From IMG/VR virus record IMGVR_UViG_3300028666_000008, positions 1 to 44,667 of that record: a DNA stretch of 44,667 nt. One strand, given 5' to 3'. This document shows positions 14,432 through 23,102 of this stretch, piece by piece; position 1 is the first letter of the stretch, and each line of letters begins with the position of its first letter. The notes below the pieces were generated by a model. That model was not told the origin of the DNA. It saw only the letters and a program-made list of their open reading frames with translations, and made no database searches. The DNA comes from a virus. The translations under genes were made by a program, and so were the position numbers.

Positions 14432-14787
14432 GCGCTGCGCCAGTCTTCCTCGAGACGTTCAAGTGCCACTGGTGCCAAAAGCACCGGCCGAAGTTCCGCG
14501 TGCACAAGCTCGAGTCGAACCAGATCATCTGCGACTACTGCCTGATGTGGCAACAGCAGGCGCTCGACGTCCTGGGCGGAGCGCCGCCCCGCGGATGCCA
14601 GTATTGCCTGACCACCTGGGAGGTCCTCAAGGAACGTAGCCCGGGCGAGCAGGTGCGCATGTACGTCCTGTCGAAGGATGGGATCCTGCAGCTCCTGTGT
14701 AAGGACTGCGTCAAAGTCTATTTGCCCAAAACCGCGGAGCTCTATAAGGGCACGCAATTCGGAAGTGAGTCGCTCAAACTCTTATGA
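14428..14787 (+). CDS. Zinc-ribbon protein, 119 aa
   Basis: ATG 14428 overlaps the previous stop as ATGA. Four cysteine pairs: CHWC near residue 13, CDYC near 36, CQYC near 56 and CKDC near 92, giving two probable zinc ribbons. Such small virion-region zinc proteins have no settled role. The last codons overlap the scaffold-like gene start. Confidence 0.68.
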   Translation: MSAAPVFLETFKCHWCQKHRPKFRVHKLESNQIICDYCLMWQQQALDVLGGAPPRGCQYCLTTWEVLKERSPGEQVRMYVLSKDGILQLLCKDCVKVYLPKTAELYKGTQFGSESLKLL

Positions 14788-15578
14788 CAACCCCCACCAC
14801 AGTTACCCCTCCCGCGGCAGCCGCGCCGCCGGCACAAGCTGCCCCCGTAGAAACCACGCCGACGGTCGACGTGGCGGCGCTGCAGCGGCAGCTCGACGAT
14901 CTCAAGGCCGCTAACGAGGAATCCAGGCGCACCGCTGAGTTCTGGCACAGCAGAGCCACCGAAAATCCGGCGCCGGCCGCTCCGGCCGCCAGCAACGACG
15001 ACGAGGCCGACATCGATGTCCTCGAGCTCGCCACCAAAGGCGGAAAGGCCTTCAAAGCTTTCCTCACCGGCTGGGCCGAGCAGAACGGCTTCGTCAAGGG
15101 CGAAGCCATGACTCAGGCCATCAACCAGAAGGCCCAGGAACTCGCCAAGCAGGGCGAACTGGTCGCCAAGTACCCGGACCTGAAAAAGAACGACAGCGAG
15201 TTTTTCAAGGCCACGGCGCTCGAGTACGGCAACCTGAAAAAGCTGCCGGGCATCACCGAGGCGCTCGCCATGGAGATGGCCGCCGAACGTGTGGAGCTCC
15301 GCTTTCTGCGCGAGGGCAAGGTCAAGACGCCGGCACAGATCACAGCCGACAAGGCAGCCGAGAAGGAACAGGCCCGGCGCGATCGCGCAGCCGCCGGCGC
15401 CGGCGATCGCGGCGGCCGCCGTGCCACGAGTCCCGAGGATGAAAGCGACGACGAGATGACGGATGCGCAGAAACAGATCGCCATCCGGATGCTGGTCGAC
15501 GACGAAACCACCCCCGAGCAGGCAATCGAAAAATACAAGGCCCGCGCTACTAAAGGCGTGGCAATGAGGTCCAAATAA
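14784..15578 (+). CDS. Scaffold-like protein, 264 aa
   Basis: Pro/Ala/Thr-rich N-terminus, then predicted coiled coil (LQRQLDDLKAANEESRRTAE), an acidic stretch (NDDEADIDVLELA), long helices and a highly charged C-terminus. This composition, together with the position between portal and capsid genes, is typical of phage scaffolding proteins, which line the procapsid and then leave. It is not identified by a specific motif. It shares a TAATG overlap with the next gene. Confidence 0.55.
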   Translation: MTTPTTVTPPAAAAPPAQAAPVETTPTVDVAALQRQLDDLKAANEESRRTAEFWHSRATENPAPAAPAASNDDEADIDVLELATKGGKAFKAFLTGWAEQNGFVKGEAMTQAINQKAQELAKQGELVAKYPDLKKNDSEFFKATALEYGNLKKLPGITEALAMEMAAERVELRFLREGKVKTPAQITADKAAEKEQARRDRAAAGAGDRGGRRATSPEDESDDEMTDAQKQIAIRMLVDDETTPEQAIEKYKARATKGVAMRSK

Positions 15579-16504
15579 TGCCGACGAAACCCACCCGCAC
15601 CGCGCCCGATCCGGCGCGCGCCGCAAACAAGAAAGTTTTGCAGGATCGTCAGGATCGCATCGACGCGAAGATGAAAGAGATTCCGGACCTCGGTCTCAAC
15701 CTGAAGGCCCAGGAGCCGGGAACGGCCGCGGAGTTCTTCGACGAATTCGATAAGAAGGCCTTCGGCGCCGCGGCGCACACTACCGTCCGCTGGGTCTACG
15801 GCCCCGACACTCTGGTCGACGACTCGCCGCAAATGATGGAGCTGCTGCAGCGCGAGGGCAAAGAGTCCACCGCGGAAATCTACCGCAGACTGATCCTCGA
15901 GAAACAACACGAAGCCGCCGGCGACGAGGTTCTGCGCAAGGGGCTCTACTACGCGATCCAGAAGTTCGGCGTCGAGAAGGTCGCCGAGGCTTTCGCCGAT
16001 CGCATTCTGAAGATTCCGGCGCGCCAGGTGGAGTACGAGACCGGGCCCGAGGAATTCGGGGATCCGCTGCTGATGGGCGGCAACGTTCTGCGCGAAGTGG
16101 TCATGCGGCACGGCAACCGGCCGGGCATGAGCTACCGGTTTCTTTCCCAGCGCTGTATCGACGTCCTGGGACTCCGCGGGTACACGCTCGTGAAAGACGA
16201 GCACGGCGAAGTGGTGAAGGCGGGCACGCTGATGCTGGGCGAGATCCCCATGGCGATCGCCGCCGGCCGCGCGCGCTACTACCGCGATCAATCGCAGCAG
16301 CTGGTGCGCGATGCCGAACAGGAGTACATGGAGAACGCGGAACAGCTGATCCGCCAGGCCGGCCGCGTGGGCGCCGGATCCCGCGCGCTGCGTCCGTCGG
16401 AAGTGATTCAGGGCTTTGCGAGCGAGCGCCGCGAGCTCGTAGGCGCCGACGTGCCGATGGGAGTGAACATCGAAAGAACTCCCGACGCTCCCAACATTCC
16501 CTAG
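15578..16504 (+). CDS. Structural hypothetical protein upstream of capsid genes, 308 aa
   Basis: Lys/Arg-rich N-terminus followed by mostly helical sequence (YRRLILEKQHEAAGDEVLRK; FGVEKVAEAFADRILKIPAR), then DPLLMGGNVLREVVMRHGNR and a C-terminal RRELVGADVPMGVN. No family recognised. It lies directly before the strong hairpin at 16505-16553, which closes this transcription or translation block. A role in head assembly is inferred from its neighbours only. Confidence 0.6.
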   Translation: MPTKPTRTAPDPARAANKKVLQDRQDRIDAKMKEIPDLGLNLKAQEPGTAAEFFDEFDKKAFGAAAHTTVRWVYGPDTLVDDSPQMMELLQREGKESTAEIYRRLILEKQHEAAGDEVLRKGLYYAIQKFGVEKVAEAFADRILKIPARQVEYETGPEEFGDPLLMGGNVLREVVMRHGNRPGMSYRFLSQRCIDVLGLRGYTLVKDEHGEVVKAGTLMLGEIPMAIAAGRARYYRDQSQQLVRDAEQEYMENAEQLIRQAGRVGAGSRALRPSEVIQGFASERRELVGADVPMGVNIERTPDAPNIP

Positions 16505-16553
16505 AAAAGTTCCCCCTGCTCTGGCGAATAACCACTCAGCAGGGGGAACTTTT
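16505..16553 (+). promoter_or_regulatory. Perfect 16-bp hairpin before the head genes
   Basis: AAAAGTTCCCCCTGCT (16505-16520) pairs base for base with AGCAGGGGGAACTTTT (16538-16553) around a 17-base loop, starting right after a stop codon. The 3' arm ends in a T-run, as in an intrinsic terminator, and also holds the only G-rich ribosome-site candidate (AGGGGGA) for the GTG at 16557. It may be an attenuator or processing site that sets head-protein ratios. A CGAATAACC motif sits in its loop. Confidence 0.85.
16525..16533 (+). promoter_or_regulatory. Start-associated motif CGAATAACC, copy 2 (in hairpin loop)
   Basis: Same 9-mer as the other four copies, but 23 bases from the start codon because the right arm of the 16-bp hairpin intervenes. 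If the stem forms, the loop is brought close to the start. Confidence 0.55.
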
Positions 16554-16556
16554 TAA

Positions 16557-17129
16557 GTGGCGAATCCAAATAACCCGTTCGGCTTTCGGCCGATCTCTCG
16601 TCTCGGCGGCATTCCGTTCAGCTGCACTGAATACGGCAAGCCGGCATCGGACGCAAACACGCTCTTCGCTTTCGACATCGTGAAGAAGGTCACCGGCGCG
16701 GTGGCAATCCCGGAGAGTCCGATCGGGTACAACGTCCCGACGATTCAGACGGGCTATCAGGGCACCCCCGGCACGACTCTCTGGGTGGGCTCCTCGCTGA
16801 ATTATGGCGCGCTCTCGACCCTCTCCGTTCACCTGGTGACGGATGAAATCGACGTCCTCTATATGGCCATGTGCGATGCCACCACGCCATTGACCACCAC
16901 GGCGCACATCGGCAAGAACGCCAACATCAACATCGCCTACAACACCGGCAGCACGGCGACCAAGCAATCCGGCATGACCGTGAACACCACCGGCATCGCG
17001 ACCACCAACACGCTCGATTTGCGGTTGACGCGCGTCTCGATGATCACGCCGAATCTCGAAGGCACCAACGCGGTCGTCGAGTGCACGATCAACAAGCACC
17101 TGTTCGGTCAGCAGACGGCGGGCGTCTAG
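16557..17129 (+). CDS. Decoration-like head protein, 190 aa
   Basis: Start GTG 16557, directly after the hairpin. Opens MANPNNPFGFRPISRLGGIP, an arrangement seen in small beta-rich head proteins. The body has low charge, many Thr/Asn/Gly and alternating hydrophobics (NINIAYNTGSTATKQSGMTV). It is immediately upstream of the major capsid gene and is controlled from the same hairpin block, which suits an abundant capsid decoration or stabilising protein. No direct homology was recognised. Confidence 0.6.
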   Translation: MANPNNPFGFRPISRLGGIPFSCTEYGKPASDANTLFAFDIVKKVTGAVAIPESPIGYNVPTIQTGYQGTPGTTLWVGSSLNYGALSTLSVHLVTDEIDVLYMAMCDATTPLTTTAHIGKNANINIAYNTGSTATKQSGMTVNTTGIATTNTLDLRLTRVSMITPNLEGTNAVVECTINKHLFGQQTAGV

Positions 17130-17144
17130 TAGAAAAGTTTTCGG

Positions 17145-17177
17145 GGGCGGGAGCCGGCCACAGAGCCGGCCCCGCTC
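17145..17177 (+). promoter_or_regulatory. GC-rich hairpin before the major capsid gene
   Basis: GCCGGC (17153-17158) and GCCGGC (17165-17170) pair across a six-base loop, and the stem extends outward by about seven more pairs with one bulged A. No T-run follows, so it is not a standard terminator. Upstream lies AAAAGTT as in the 16505 hairpin, and downstream is the strong GGAGGGG for the capsid start. It may stabilise the capsid message end. Confidence 0.5.
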
Positions 17178-17198
17178 GCAAGTTTCGGAGGGGTTTGA

Positions 17199-18131
17199 AT
17201 GTTTATCAGAACGCTATTTCCGGACCTGTTCCTGCAGAGCATGCTGCCGGCGATCGACGAAGTAGTGATGACCAAGTACTCGCGGTTCCCCGACGAATTC
17301 GTCGACGTGTTCCGCATGGAGTCGAGCTCGCGCTCGATCGAACAGACCACCGAGGTCACCGGCTTCGGGCAGTTCGCCCTGGTACCGGAAGGCGACACCA
17401 CGCGCTACGACGAGGCGTTGCCCGGCTTCAACAAGACCTACATCCACGCGCAGTATTCGCTGGGATTCAAGGTCTCGAAGGTGGCCATGGATGACGACAA
17501 GTTCGGGGTGGTGCGCAAGCTCGCCACCGAGCTCGGCCGCTCGGCCAAGGAAACCAAGGAAGTCACGGCCGCCAACGTCTTCAACACCGGCTTCAGCTAT
17601 GACACGGGCGTGGTCAACGGGCCCGACGGTCAGCCGCTGTTCTCTGCCTCGCATCCGCTTATCGGCGGCGGCGTGCAGACGAACAAGCTCAGCTATGCCA
17701 CCGATCCCGACGTCACGAGCATTCAGCTCGCCCTGACGGATATGCGGCAGACGGTCGACCACCGCGGCAAACGGCTGCGCATTCCGACCAAGAAAGCCAT
17801 CTTCCCGCCGGCGCTCGAATTCATCGGGGCGGAACTGTTGGGCGGATCCGATCGCGCCGATACGGCGAACCGGACCATCAACGCCTTCCGGCGCCGCTCG
17901 GGCATGCCCAGCTTCGACAGCTGGATGGTCTGGGACTATCTGACCGATCCGCACGCCTGGTTCCTCGAAGGCGAGAAGAGCGACACCGAGCTCCGCTTCT
18001 ACGAGCGCGAAGCTTTCAACACGGTGCACGACATCGACTTCGACAGCCGCTCGGTGAAGACCGCCGGCTGGATGCGGTTCAGCGTCGGCTACAACGGTTT
18101 TTACGGCATCTACGGGGTCGGCAGCCAGTAA
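17199..18131 (+). CDS. Major capsid protein (HK97-fold, Mu-type family), 310 aa
   Basis: ATG 17199 has GGAGGGG six bases upstream, the best ribosome site in the late operon, as expected for the most abundant virion protein. The sequence has the capsid hallmarks of a helical N-terminal arm (MLPAIDEVVMTKYSRFPDEF), the TAANVFNTGFSYDTG / PLFSASHPLIGGG region common in Mu-like head subunits, and a conserved C-terminal half (AGWMRFSVGYNGFYGIYGVG). Size is typical. It forms the icosahedral shell. Confidence 0.85.
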   Translation: MFIRTLFPDLFLQSMLPAIDEVVMTKYSRFPDEFVDVFRMESSSRSIEQTTEVTGFGQFALVPEGDTTRYDEALPGFNKTYIHAQYSLGFKVSKVAMDDDKFGVVRKLATELGRSAKETKEVTAANVFNTGFSYDTGVVNGPDGQPLFSASHPLIGGGVQTNKLSYATDPDVTSIQLALTDMRQTVDHRGKRLRIPTKKAIFPPALEFIGAELLGGSDRADTANRTINAFRRRSGMPSFDSWMVWDYLTDPHAWFLEGEKSDTELRFYEREAFNTVHDIDFDSRSVKTAGWMRFSVGYNGFYGIYGVGSQ

Positions 18132-18160
18132 CCGGCAGCCCGGCCACCTAAGGAGACCTC

Positions 18161-18688
18161 ATGGCGCAAATACCTCAATACACCCGGCCGGCGTCGACCA
18201 ATGTCACGCGGTCGCGCGTCAGCCCGACTCGAGTGGCAAAGGACCGGTCTGTGCTGGCGATGACCGCGCCCGCGCCGGCCAACCGGTCGGTGAACGCGGA
18301 AAACAAACAGGTCGCCCCAGTCGACCTGGTCCTGCAAGCTACGTACTCGCCCTCGGTGGCCCCGACGCAGTTGACGGGCATCACCAACAACTCCGTCGTG
18401 TCCTGGAACATCACCAACAACTGCCCGGGGCGCGCCCCCGACTTTTATCCCGGCGACATGTACGAATTCATGAGCCAGGACAACGTCAACGGGGCGAGCA
18501 CCGACGCTCTCACCGCGGCCAAGCTGTACGTTCTCGGCGTGTACGTCACGGGAGCCAATCCCTACGATCTGGTAATGATCCTGGTGAACCTTTCGGGCGG
18601 CACAGCGTCGACGCCGGTGTCTTACATCCCGACGCTGTTGCTCAACCGGTACGACAACCTGTCGACGGATCCGAACCCAATTCCGTAA
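18161..18688 (+). CDS. Hypothetical virion protein, 175 aa
   Basis: AAGGAG precedes ATG 18161. A polar, Arg/Pro-rich N-terminus of about 50 residues is followed by a beta-rich domain (GVYVTGANPYDLVMILVNLS; TPVSYIPTLLLNRYDN). No family recognised. Position between capsid and tail genes suggests a minor head protein. Confidence 0.62.
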   Translation: MAQIPQYTRPASTNVTRSRVSPTRVAKDRSVLAMTAPAPANRSVNAENKQVAPVDLVLQATYSPSVAPTQLTGITNNSVVSWNITNNCPGRAPDFYPGDMYEFMSQDNVNGASTDALTAAKLYVLGVYVTGANPYDLVMILVNLSGGTASTPVSYIPTLLLNRYDNLSTDPNPIP

Positions 18689-18698
18689 GGGAGCTTTG

Positions 18699-19139
18699 AT
18701 GCTGCAGTCTCGAGTCAGGCAACGAAACATCTTCCCCTCCCAGGCCTTGACGGCTGGGGGGGGCCCTTACTTTTCACCGACCCACACGGCGACGGTAGGT
18801 AAGGGACTGCGGCTCTATGTGACCACCTCGGCGGTGACCCCGTCGACCGCTCCCGATTCGATTTCGCTCTGCGGCATGCCTCCGAACGGCGGCGCCCCGG
18901 TGGTGATCGGCACCCTTTCGGGCCCGACTGCCGGCGGTCCCTTGACCGTCGCCGGCACGTACGTCTTCGACTTCTATCCCGGCTCCACCAGCTCGCAAGC
19001 GCCTCCCGGCACCGGCTCCGCGGCCACCTTTGGCGGCGGCGTCCTGGCGGTTTCAATTCCTCTGCAATGGCAGATCAAGATCGTGATCGGCACCAGCGGC
19101 GCGGCCACTGTGGCCATCGACGGCGAAATCCTGCCCTAA
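18699..19139 (+). CDS. Hypothetical beta-rich virion protein, 146 aa
   Basis: ATG 18699 with AAGGG seven bases upstream. Gly/Thr/Pro-rich, low charge, single cysteine, with strand-like segments (GKGLRLYVTTSAVTPS, QWQIKIVIGTSGAATVAIDG). Resembles small decoration or adaptor proteins only in composition. Confidence 0.6.
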   Translation: MLQSRVRQRNIFPSQALTAGGGPYFSPTHTATVGKGLRLYVTTSAVTPSTAPDSISLCGMPPNGGAPVVIGTLSGPTAGGPLTVAGTYVFDFYPGSTSSQAPPGTGSAATFGGGVLAVSIPLQWQIKIVIGTSGAATVAIDGEILP

Positions 19140-19149
19140 GTTCCAGCGG

Positions 19150-19158
19150 CGAATAACC
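19150..19158 (+). promoter_or_regulatory. Start-associated motif CGAATAACC, copy 3
   Basis: GGCGAATAACC ends four bases before the ATG at 19163, which has no Shine-Dalgarno sequence. It lies in the 23-base gap after the previous stop. Confidence 0.6.
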
Positions 19159-19162
19159 TACC

Positions 19163-21400
19163 ATGAAGACGCTTCGGCGCGCCGCGCTCGCCGCGGTCCT
19201 GGTAGGGGCCAGTTTCGCGCAGACAATCACCGTTCCGGGGCAGTCGACTCCGGTCTCCCTGTCGTGGCTGTACTACAACAAAATGCGCTGGGCGGGCGCG
19301 TGGAGCTCGTCGACCACCTACAACGCGCAGGACCTGGTGAGCTCCGGCGGCTACGGCTACATCAGTCTCTCCGGCAACAACCTGAATAACCTCCCGGTGT
19401 TTGGCGGAACTGCCTGGTGGGCTCAGCTGCCTGCTACCGCCTCCTCTTTGCCCTCGGGGAGCCAGACCCAATACCTGCAGGTGCAACCGAACACCAGCGG
19501 CGGGCTGACTTACCGCTTCGCCAGCTGGCCGCAACTGAGCGCCACGGACTACAACTTCCCGGCGCAAACGCCAGGCGGCTCTCTGATCGGCGGCGGGGCC
19601 AATCAGCCGGTCACTCTCACGCCTTGTCCGTTGGGCACTTCCGGCAGCGACACCGGGCACTACGTCTACCTATCCGGAGGCACGGGGACGGCTGAAGCCG
19701 TGGCAATCACCGGAGGCACCTGCACCAGCGGGGCGTCCACCGGCACCGTCACCCTTACGCCTGCGAACAGTCACTCGGGCGCCTGGACGATTGCTAGCGC
19801 CACTGCTGGAATCGAAGAGGCGGTGCAGGTTGCCGGGGCTGCCGGCGGTGGGATGGTGATTGTGCCCGCGGCCACGAACGCGGCCCGCGGTACGATCGTG
19901 GTCTCGCAACCGAACGTATCCATGGCCGGCACCGGGGCCGGCAGCATCATCCAGGCGGCAAATAACGCCAGCCTGCAAAACCTGCTTTCCATCACGAACG
20001 GGGCGACGGGGTTCCGGATGTGGGACGTTGCGCTCGACTGCAACCGGGCAGGCCTGGGAACCGCGCAGAACACCGGCAATAACGACTATTCCTGTCTGTC
20101 GGTCCATGCGGCGCATGTGACCCTCACTAAGATCGAGGTCCACAACGCCCAGGAGACCGCGGTGTATGTGGGCGACAACTCGGTGGCCCCGAACGACTTT
20201 AAGATCTCGCTTTCCTGGATCCATGACAACGGGGGAACAATCAACTCGAGCGGCTTTGGCACCGGATTCTTTCTGGGTGGATCGACCGCGTGGCTGGGAG
20301 CGGAAATTACCCAAAACCGGATCGAGAACAACTACAACACCGTCACCGGCCCAGGCCCGAGCAGCGCCATCAACGCGCCGACTCCCACCAACGTGGTGGT
20401 GTCGGGAAATCTCATCCGCAACAACTACAACGTCAACGGCGGCATGATCGCGGCCGGCAACACCGGCGGGGGAACGTGCGCGGGGCTGCTGATGGACTGG
20501 TCGATCATGGGCAACACAATCTATCGTTCCGGGAGCTTCGGCTCCGACGCGAGCTCGGGGATCGAAATTTGTGGCACCCAGTTCTCCATCGCCGGAAACA
20601 CCATTGCGGGATTCAACCAAAACGGCGTGAGTCTGGACCCCGGATCCTCCCAGGGAGCGATCACCGGCAACACAATTGTGCTTTCTTCGGGTTACGCCGG
20701 CATCGACAACGAAGGCAGCGGGCCACTGGGCTCGGTCAACGACATGATCGAGACCGGCAACAAGATCACCGGCGGCCAGTATGGCATCGCGCTCGACTAC
20801 ACGGGGATCGGAAATATCCTGATCACCGGGAACAACTTCACCGGCTCAGCGACGGCGGGAATTCATGATCTGTCGACGACCGGGAACAACACGATTTTCG
20901 CCAACACCGGGTTCTTCTCGCCGATTCAAAACTGGTATGGCTCCTTCCTTGTGAATCCCAGCACGGGCCTGACGCAGTTCTACACTTCAACCAACAACAG
21001 CTCAAGCAACGATTCCGTAAGGGTTGTGGCCCCCAACACAGCTAGCACCGTCACCGCTCCCTCGCTCGGCGCCAATGGGTACAACCCGCTCACCCAATCG
21101 GGCGATGCCGGATACTTCGGGGTTGGATCTGGCGGCGCGGACACAGGAGGTGCGGTTTTCGGCGTCGCGTCCTCAGTAGCGGCCGGAATGCGGGTGGACG
21201 GCCCGACTCACAAGGTCACGATCAAGGGCAGCAGCGTGGCGGTGAATTCCTGCACCCAGTATCAGGGCAGCGGATCACCGAATAGCGTCGTTACGGGCAA
21301 CCCCTGCGATATCTACCTCAACACCGCTGGCGGGGCGGCGACGACTCTGTGGGTCAAAGAGTCGGGAACTGCGACTAACACCGGGTGGGTGGGCAAATGA
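19163..21400 (+). CDS. Beta-helix tail spike with signal-like N-terminus, 745 aa
   Basis: Binds, and possibly cleaves, host surface glycans. Residues 1-19 (MKTLRRAALAAVLVGASFA) look like a Sec signal. Residues about 40-90 have a carbohydrate-binding-like pattern (WAGAWSSSTTYNAQDLV, GYGYISLSG). From about 220 to 600, short repeats rich in N, G and V/I (VVVSGNLIRNNYN, FSIAGNTIAGFN, ILITGNNFTG) make up a right-handed parallel beta-helix of the pectate lyase type. The C-terminal 120 residues are Ser/Thr/Gly-rich and end AATTLWVKESGTATNTGWVG, a common tail-spike end. No catalytic residues can be assigned. It ends in an ATGA overlap with the next gene. Confidence 0.85.
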   Translation: MKTLRRAALAAVLVGASFAQTITVPGQSTPVSLSWLYYNKMRWAGAWSSSTTYNAQDLVSSGGYGYISLSGNNLNNLPVFGGTAWWAQLPATASSLPSGSQTQYLQVQPNTSGGLTYRFASWPQLSATDYNFPAQTPGGSLIGGGANQPVTLTPCPLGTSGSDTGHYVYLSGGTGTAEAVAITGGTCTSGASTGTVTLTPANSHSGAWTIASATAGIEEAVQVAGAAGGGMVIVPAATNAARGTIVVSQPNVSMAGTGAGSIIQAANNASLQNLLSITNGATGFRMWDVALDCNRAGLGTAQNTGNNDYSCLSVHAAHVTLTKIEVHNAQETAVYVGDNSVAPNDFKISLSWIHDNGGTINSSGFGTGFFLGGSTAWLGAEITQNRIENNYNTVTGPGPSSAINAPTPTNVVVSGNLIRNNYNVNGGMIAAGNTGGGTCAGLLMDWSIMGNTIYRSGSFGSDASSGIEICGTQFSIAGNTIAGFNQNGVSLDPGSSQGAITGNTIVLSSGYAGIDNEGSGPLGSVNDMIETGNKITGGQYGIALDYTGIGNILITGNNFTGSATAGIHDLSTTGNNTIFANTGFFSPIQNWYGSFLVNPSTGLTQFYTSTNNSSSNDSVRVVAPNTASTVTAPSLGANGYNPLTQSGDAGYFGVGSGGADTGGAVFGVASSVAAGMRVDGPTHKVTIKGSSVAVNSCTQYQGSGSPNSVVTGNPCDIYLNTAGGAATTLWVKESGTATNTGWVGK

Positions 21401-22383
21401 TGACCTGGGGACAGCTCCGCTTCAACCTGCAGACCGGCGCGCCGGGTGTGTCACCCGACCTGCTCGACGGCTATCTGAACGAACGGTACGAGCAGCTGCT
21501 CGAGGCCTGCAAGTGGAAGGGCATCGACTACCGCACCACGGTGCAGACCATCGCGGCGTATCAGTCAGTTGCGGACAAGGTCACTCTCACCGTGGGCTCG
21601 ATCAACGTCACCGGAGTGGGCACCACGTGGACCCAGCCCGCGACCAACGGCATGACCTTCTATGTGCCTGGCGACACCGTGGTCTACACCTTCACCTGGC
21701 TGACGTCGACCAGCGGGACGCTCGACCGGCCTTACGAAGGCAATGGCATCGACCCGGCCGGCACCAGCTACCCCAACCGCTCCTACGTCTTCATGCAGGA
21801 CGTATACGCGCTCCCGGCCGACGTCGGCACCATCATCGAGGTCATCAACCCGGTCACCGGTTTCACTATGCCGCGGATGACCGACGAGGAGCTGAACCGC
21901 TCGAGCGGGACGCGCACCCTGGTGCAGGATCCGGTTACCTGGGCCCCCTACGACGACACCAACGAGAACATCACCGCGACGGTGAGCCACCAGATCCGCT
22001 TCTATCCGCCGCCACTGAACGCCCGCGGCATCGTGGTGAAGTACGGACACGTGGTGAACGGATTCGACGGATCGAACACCAACGCCTCCCCGCTTCCCTT
22101 CATTTCGAACAGCGCGCTGCTCTCCGGTTGCAGGGCGTCGATCGAGACCTACCTGGCGTCAAAGACAACGGGCGCCGAAATGGCTGCTCATCTCAATGCG
22201 GCCAAGGTCTATCTGGCCGAGTGGAACGTCGAGTTCAATCGCCTGCTGCTGCTGGAATTCAGCCAGAGACGCAAAAAGACGCCGATGAAGATGGCCAGCA
22301 GATTCACCCGCCACCGCGTCGATCGCGCAGCCAAAGGAATGCTGAACTACTGGCGAGGTGGCACCCCCGGAGGACCGAACTAG
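21397..22383 (+). CDS. Head-tail connector-like protein, 328 aa
   Basis: Starts at ATG 21397 (ATGA overlap). The N-terminal helices (LLDGYLNERYEQLLEACKWK) and the C-terminal helical region (AAKVYLAEWNVEFNRLLLLE, then basic) flank a beta-rich middle. That is the pattern of podovirus proteins that extend the portal (gp4/tail accessory type). Identification rests on layout and position, and a specific motif is not visible. Confidence 0.55.
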   Translation: MMTWGQLRFNLQTGAPGVSPDLLDGYLNERYEQLLEACKWKGIDYRTTVQTIAAYQSVADKVTLTVGSINVTGVGTTWTQPATNGMTFYVPGDTVVYTFTWLTSTSGTLDRPYEGNGIDPAGTSYPNRSYVFMQDVYALPADVGTIIEVINPVTGFTMPRMTDEELNRSSGTRTLVQDPVTWAPYDDTNENITATVSHQIRFYPPPLNARGIVVKYGHVVNGFDGSNTNASPLPFISNSALLSGCRASIETYLASKTTGAEMAAHLNAAKVYLAEWNVEFNRLLLLEFSQRRKKTPMKMASRFTRHRVDRAAKGMLNYWRGGTPGGPN

Positions 22384-23102
22384 TGAATCTCGGGACTATG
22401 CAGGGCCAGGTCTCGCAGCGGCTGAACGAGGGCCAGACCACGCCGACGTACTATCCCACGGCGGAGATCACCAACAGGCTCAACGAGGCGGAGAGGTTCT
22501 TCATCCTGCTCACGCTGGGCCTCGAGATCACCTCCCCGTGGACCGTGCCTGCTTACGTCCCTGGCACCCTGCCGTTTTTCCACATGCTGGGCACCTTCCC
22601 CGACTGGATCGTGCCGCTAAGGATCGCTTCCGTGGCCGGCGCCAAGATAAGGCCGGCGCGCGGGGAGGAGCTCTTCGGTCTCGATCCGCAGTGGGTCAAC
22701 TTGCCGGGAGCCATTCAGCGCTATATGACCGCCGGCACCGACCTGGTGGGTCTTTCCTATCCCCCGAAGGCAGCGACGGTCTTAAACGTCACCTACGCCC
22801 GCGCACCGGTGCCTCTGGTGGGCGTCGCCGACGTGCCCGAGGCTCCGGCGGAGTACCATCCCCAGCTGGTCGGCTATGCCATTAACGCGATCCGGGAGGT
22901 GGAAGGCGGCCAGGAATTCGAGAAGACCCTGCCGCTGTTCGGCAACTTCATCAAGGCGGCCACGCTGTACGGCAACTACGTGCGATCGCGCAACCGGGGA
23001 TCCCAGTACGACAAGGTGCCGTTCGAGCTCGAGAAGTTCGACATGTCACAGCTGCTGAAGCTGCGCAAAGATCTCATGCCATCGAGGCCTCCCAATGGTT
23101 GA
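22383..23102 (+). CDS. Tail accessory or connector protein, 239 aa
   Basis: Start GTG 22383, TAGTG overlap with the previous stop, GGAGG nine bases upstream. Begins MNLGTMQGQVSQRLNEGQTT, with a strongly helical start (YPTAEITNRLNEAERFFILL) and a helical end (YHPQLVGYAINAIREVEGGQ). The paired helices around a beta core resemble phage head-completion proteins. Function is inferred by synteny. Confidence 0.55.
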   Translation: MNLGTMQGQVSQRLNEGQTTPTYYPTAEITNRLNEAERFFILLTLGLEITSPWTVPAYVPGTLPFFHMLGTFPDWIVPLRIASVAGAKIRPARGEELFGLDPQWVNLPGAIQRYMTAGTDLVGLSYPPKAATVLNVTYARAPVPLVGVADVPEAPAEYHPQLVGYAINAIREVEGGQEFEKTLPLFGNFIKAATLYGNYVRSRNRGSQYDKVPFELEKFDMSQLLKLRKDLMPSRPPNG

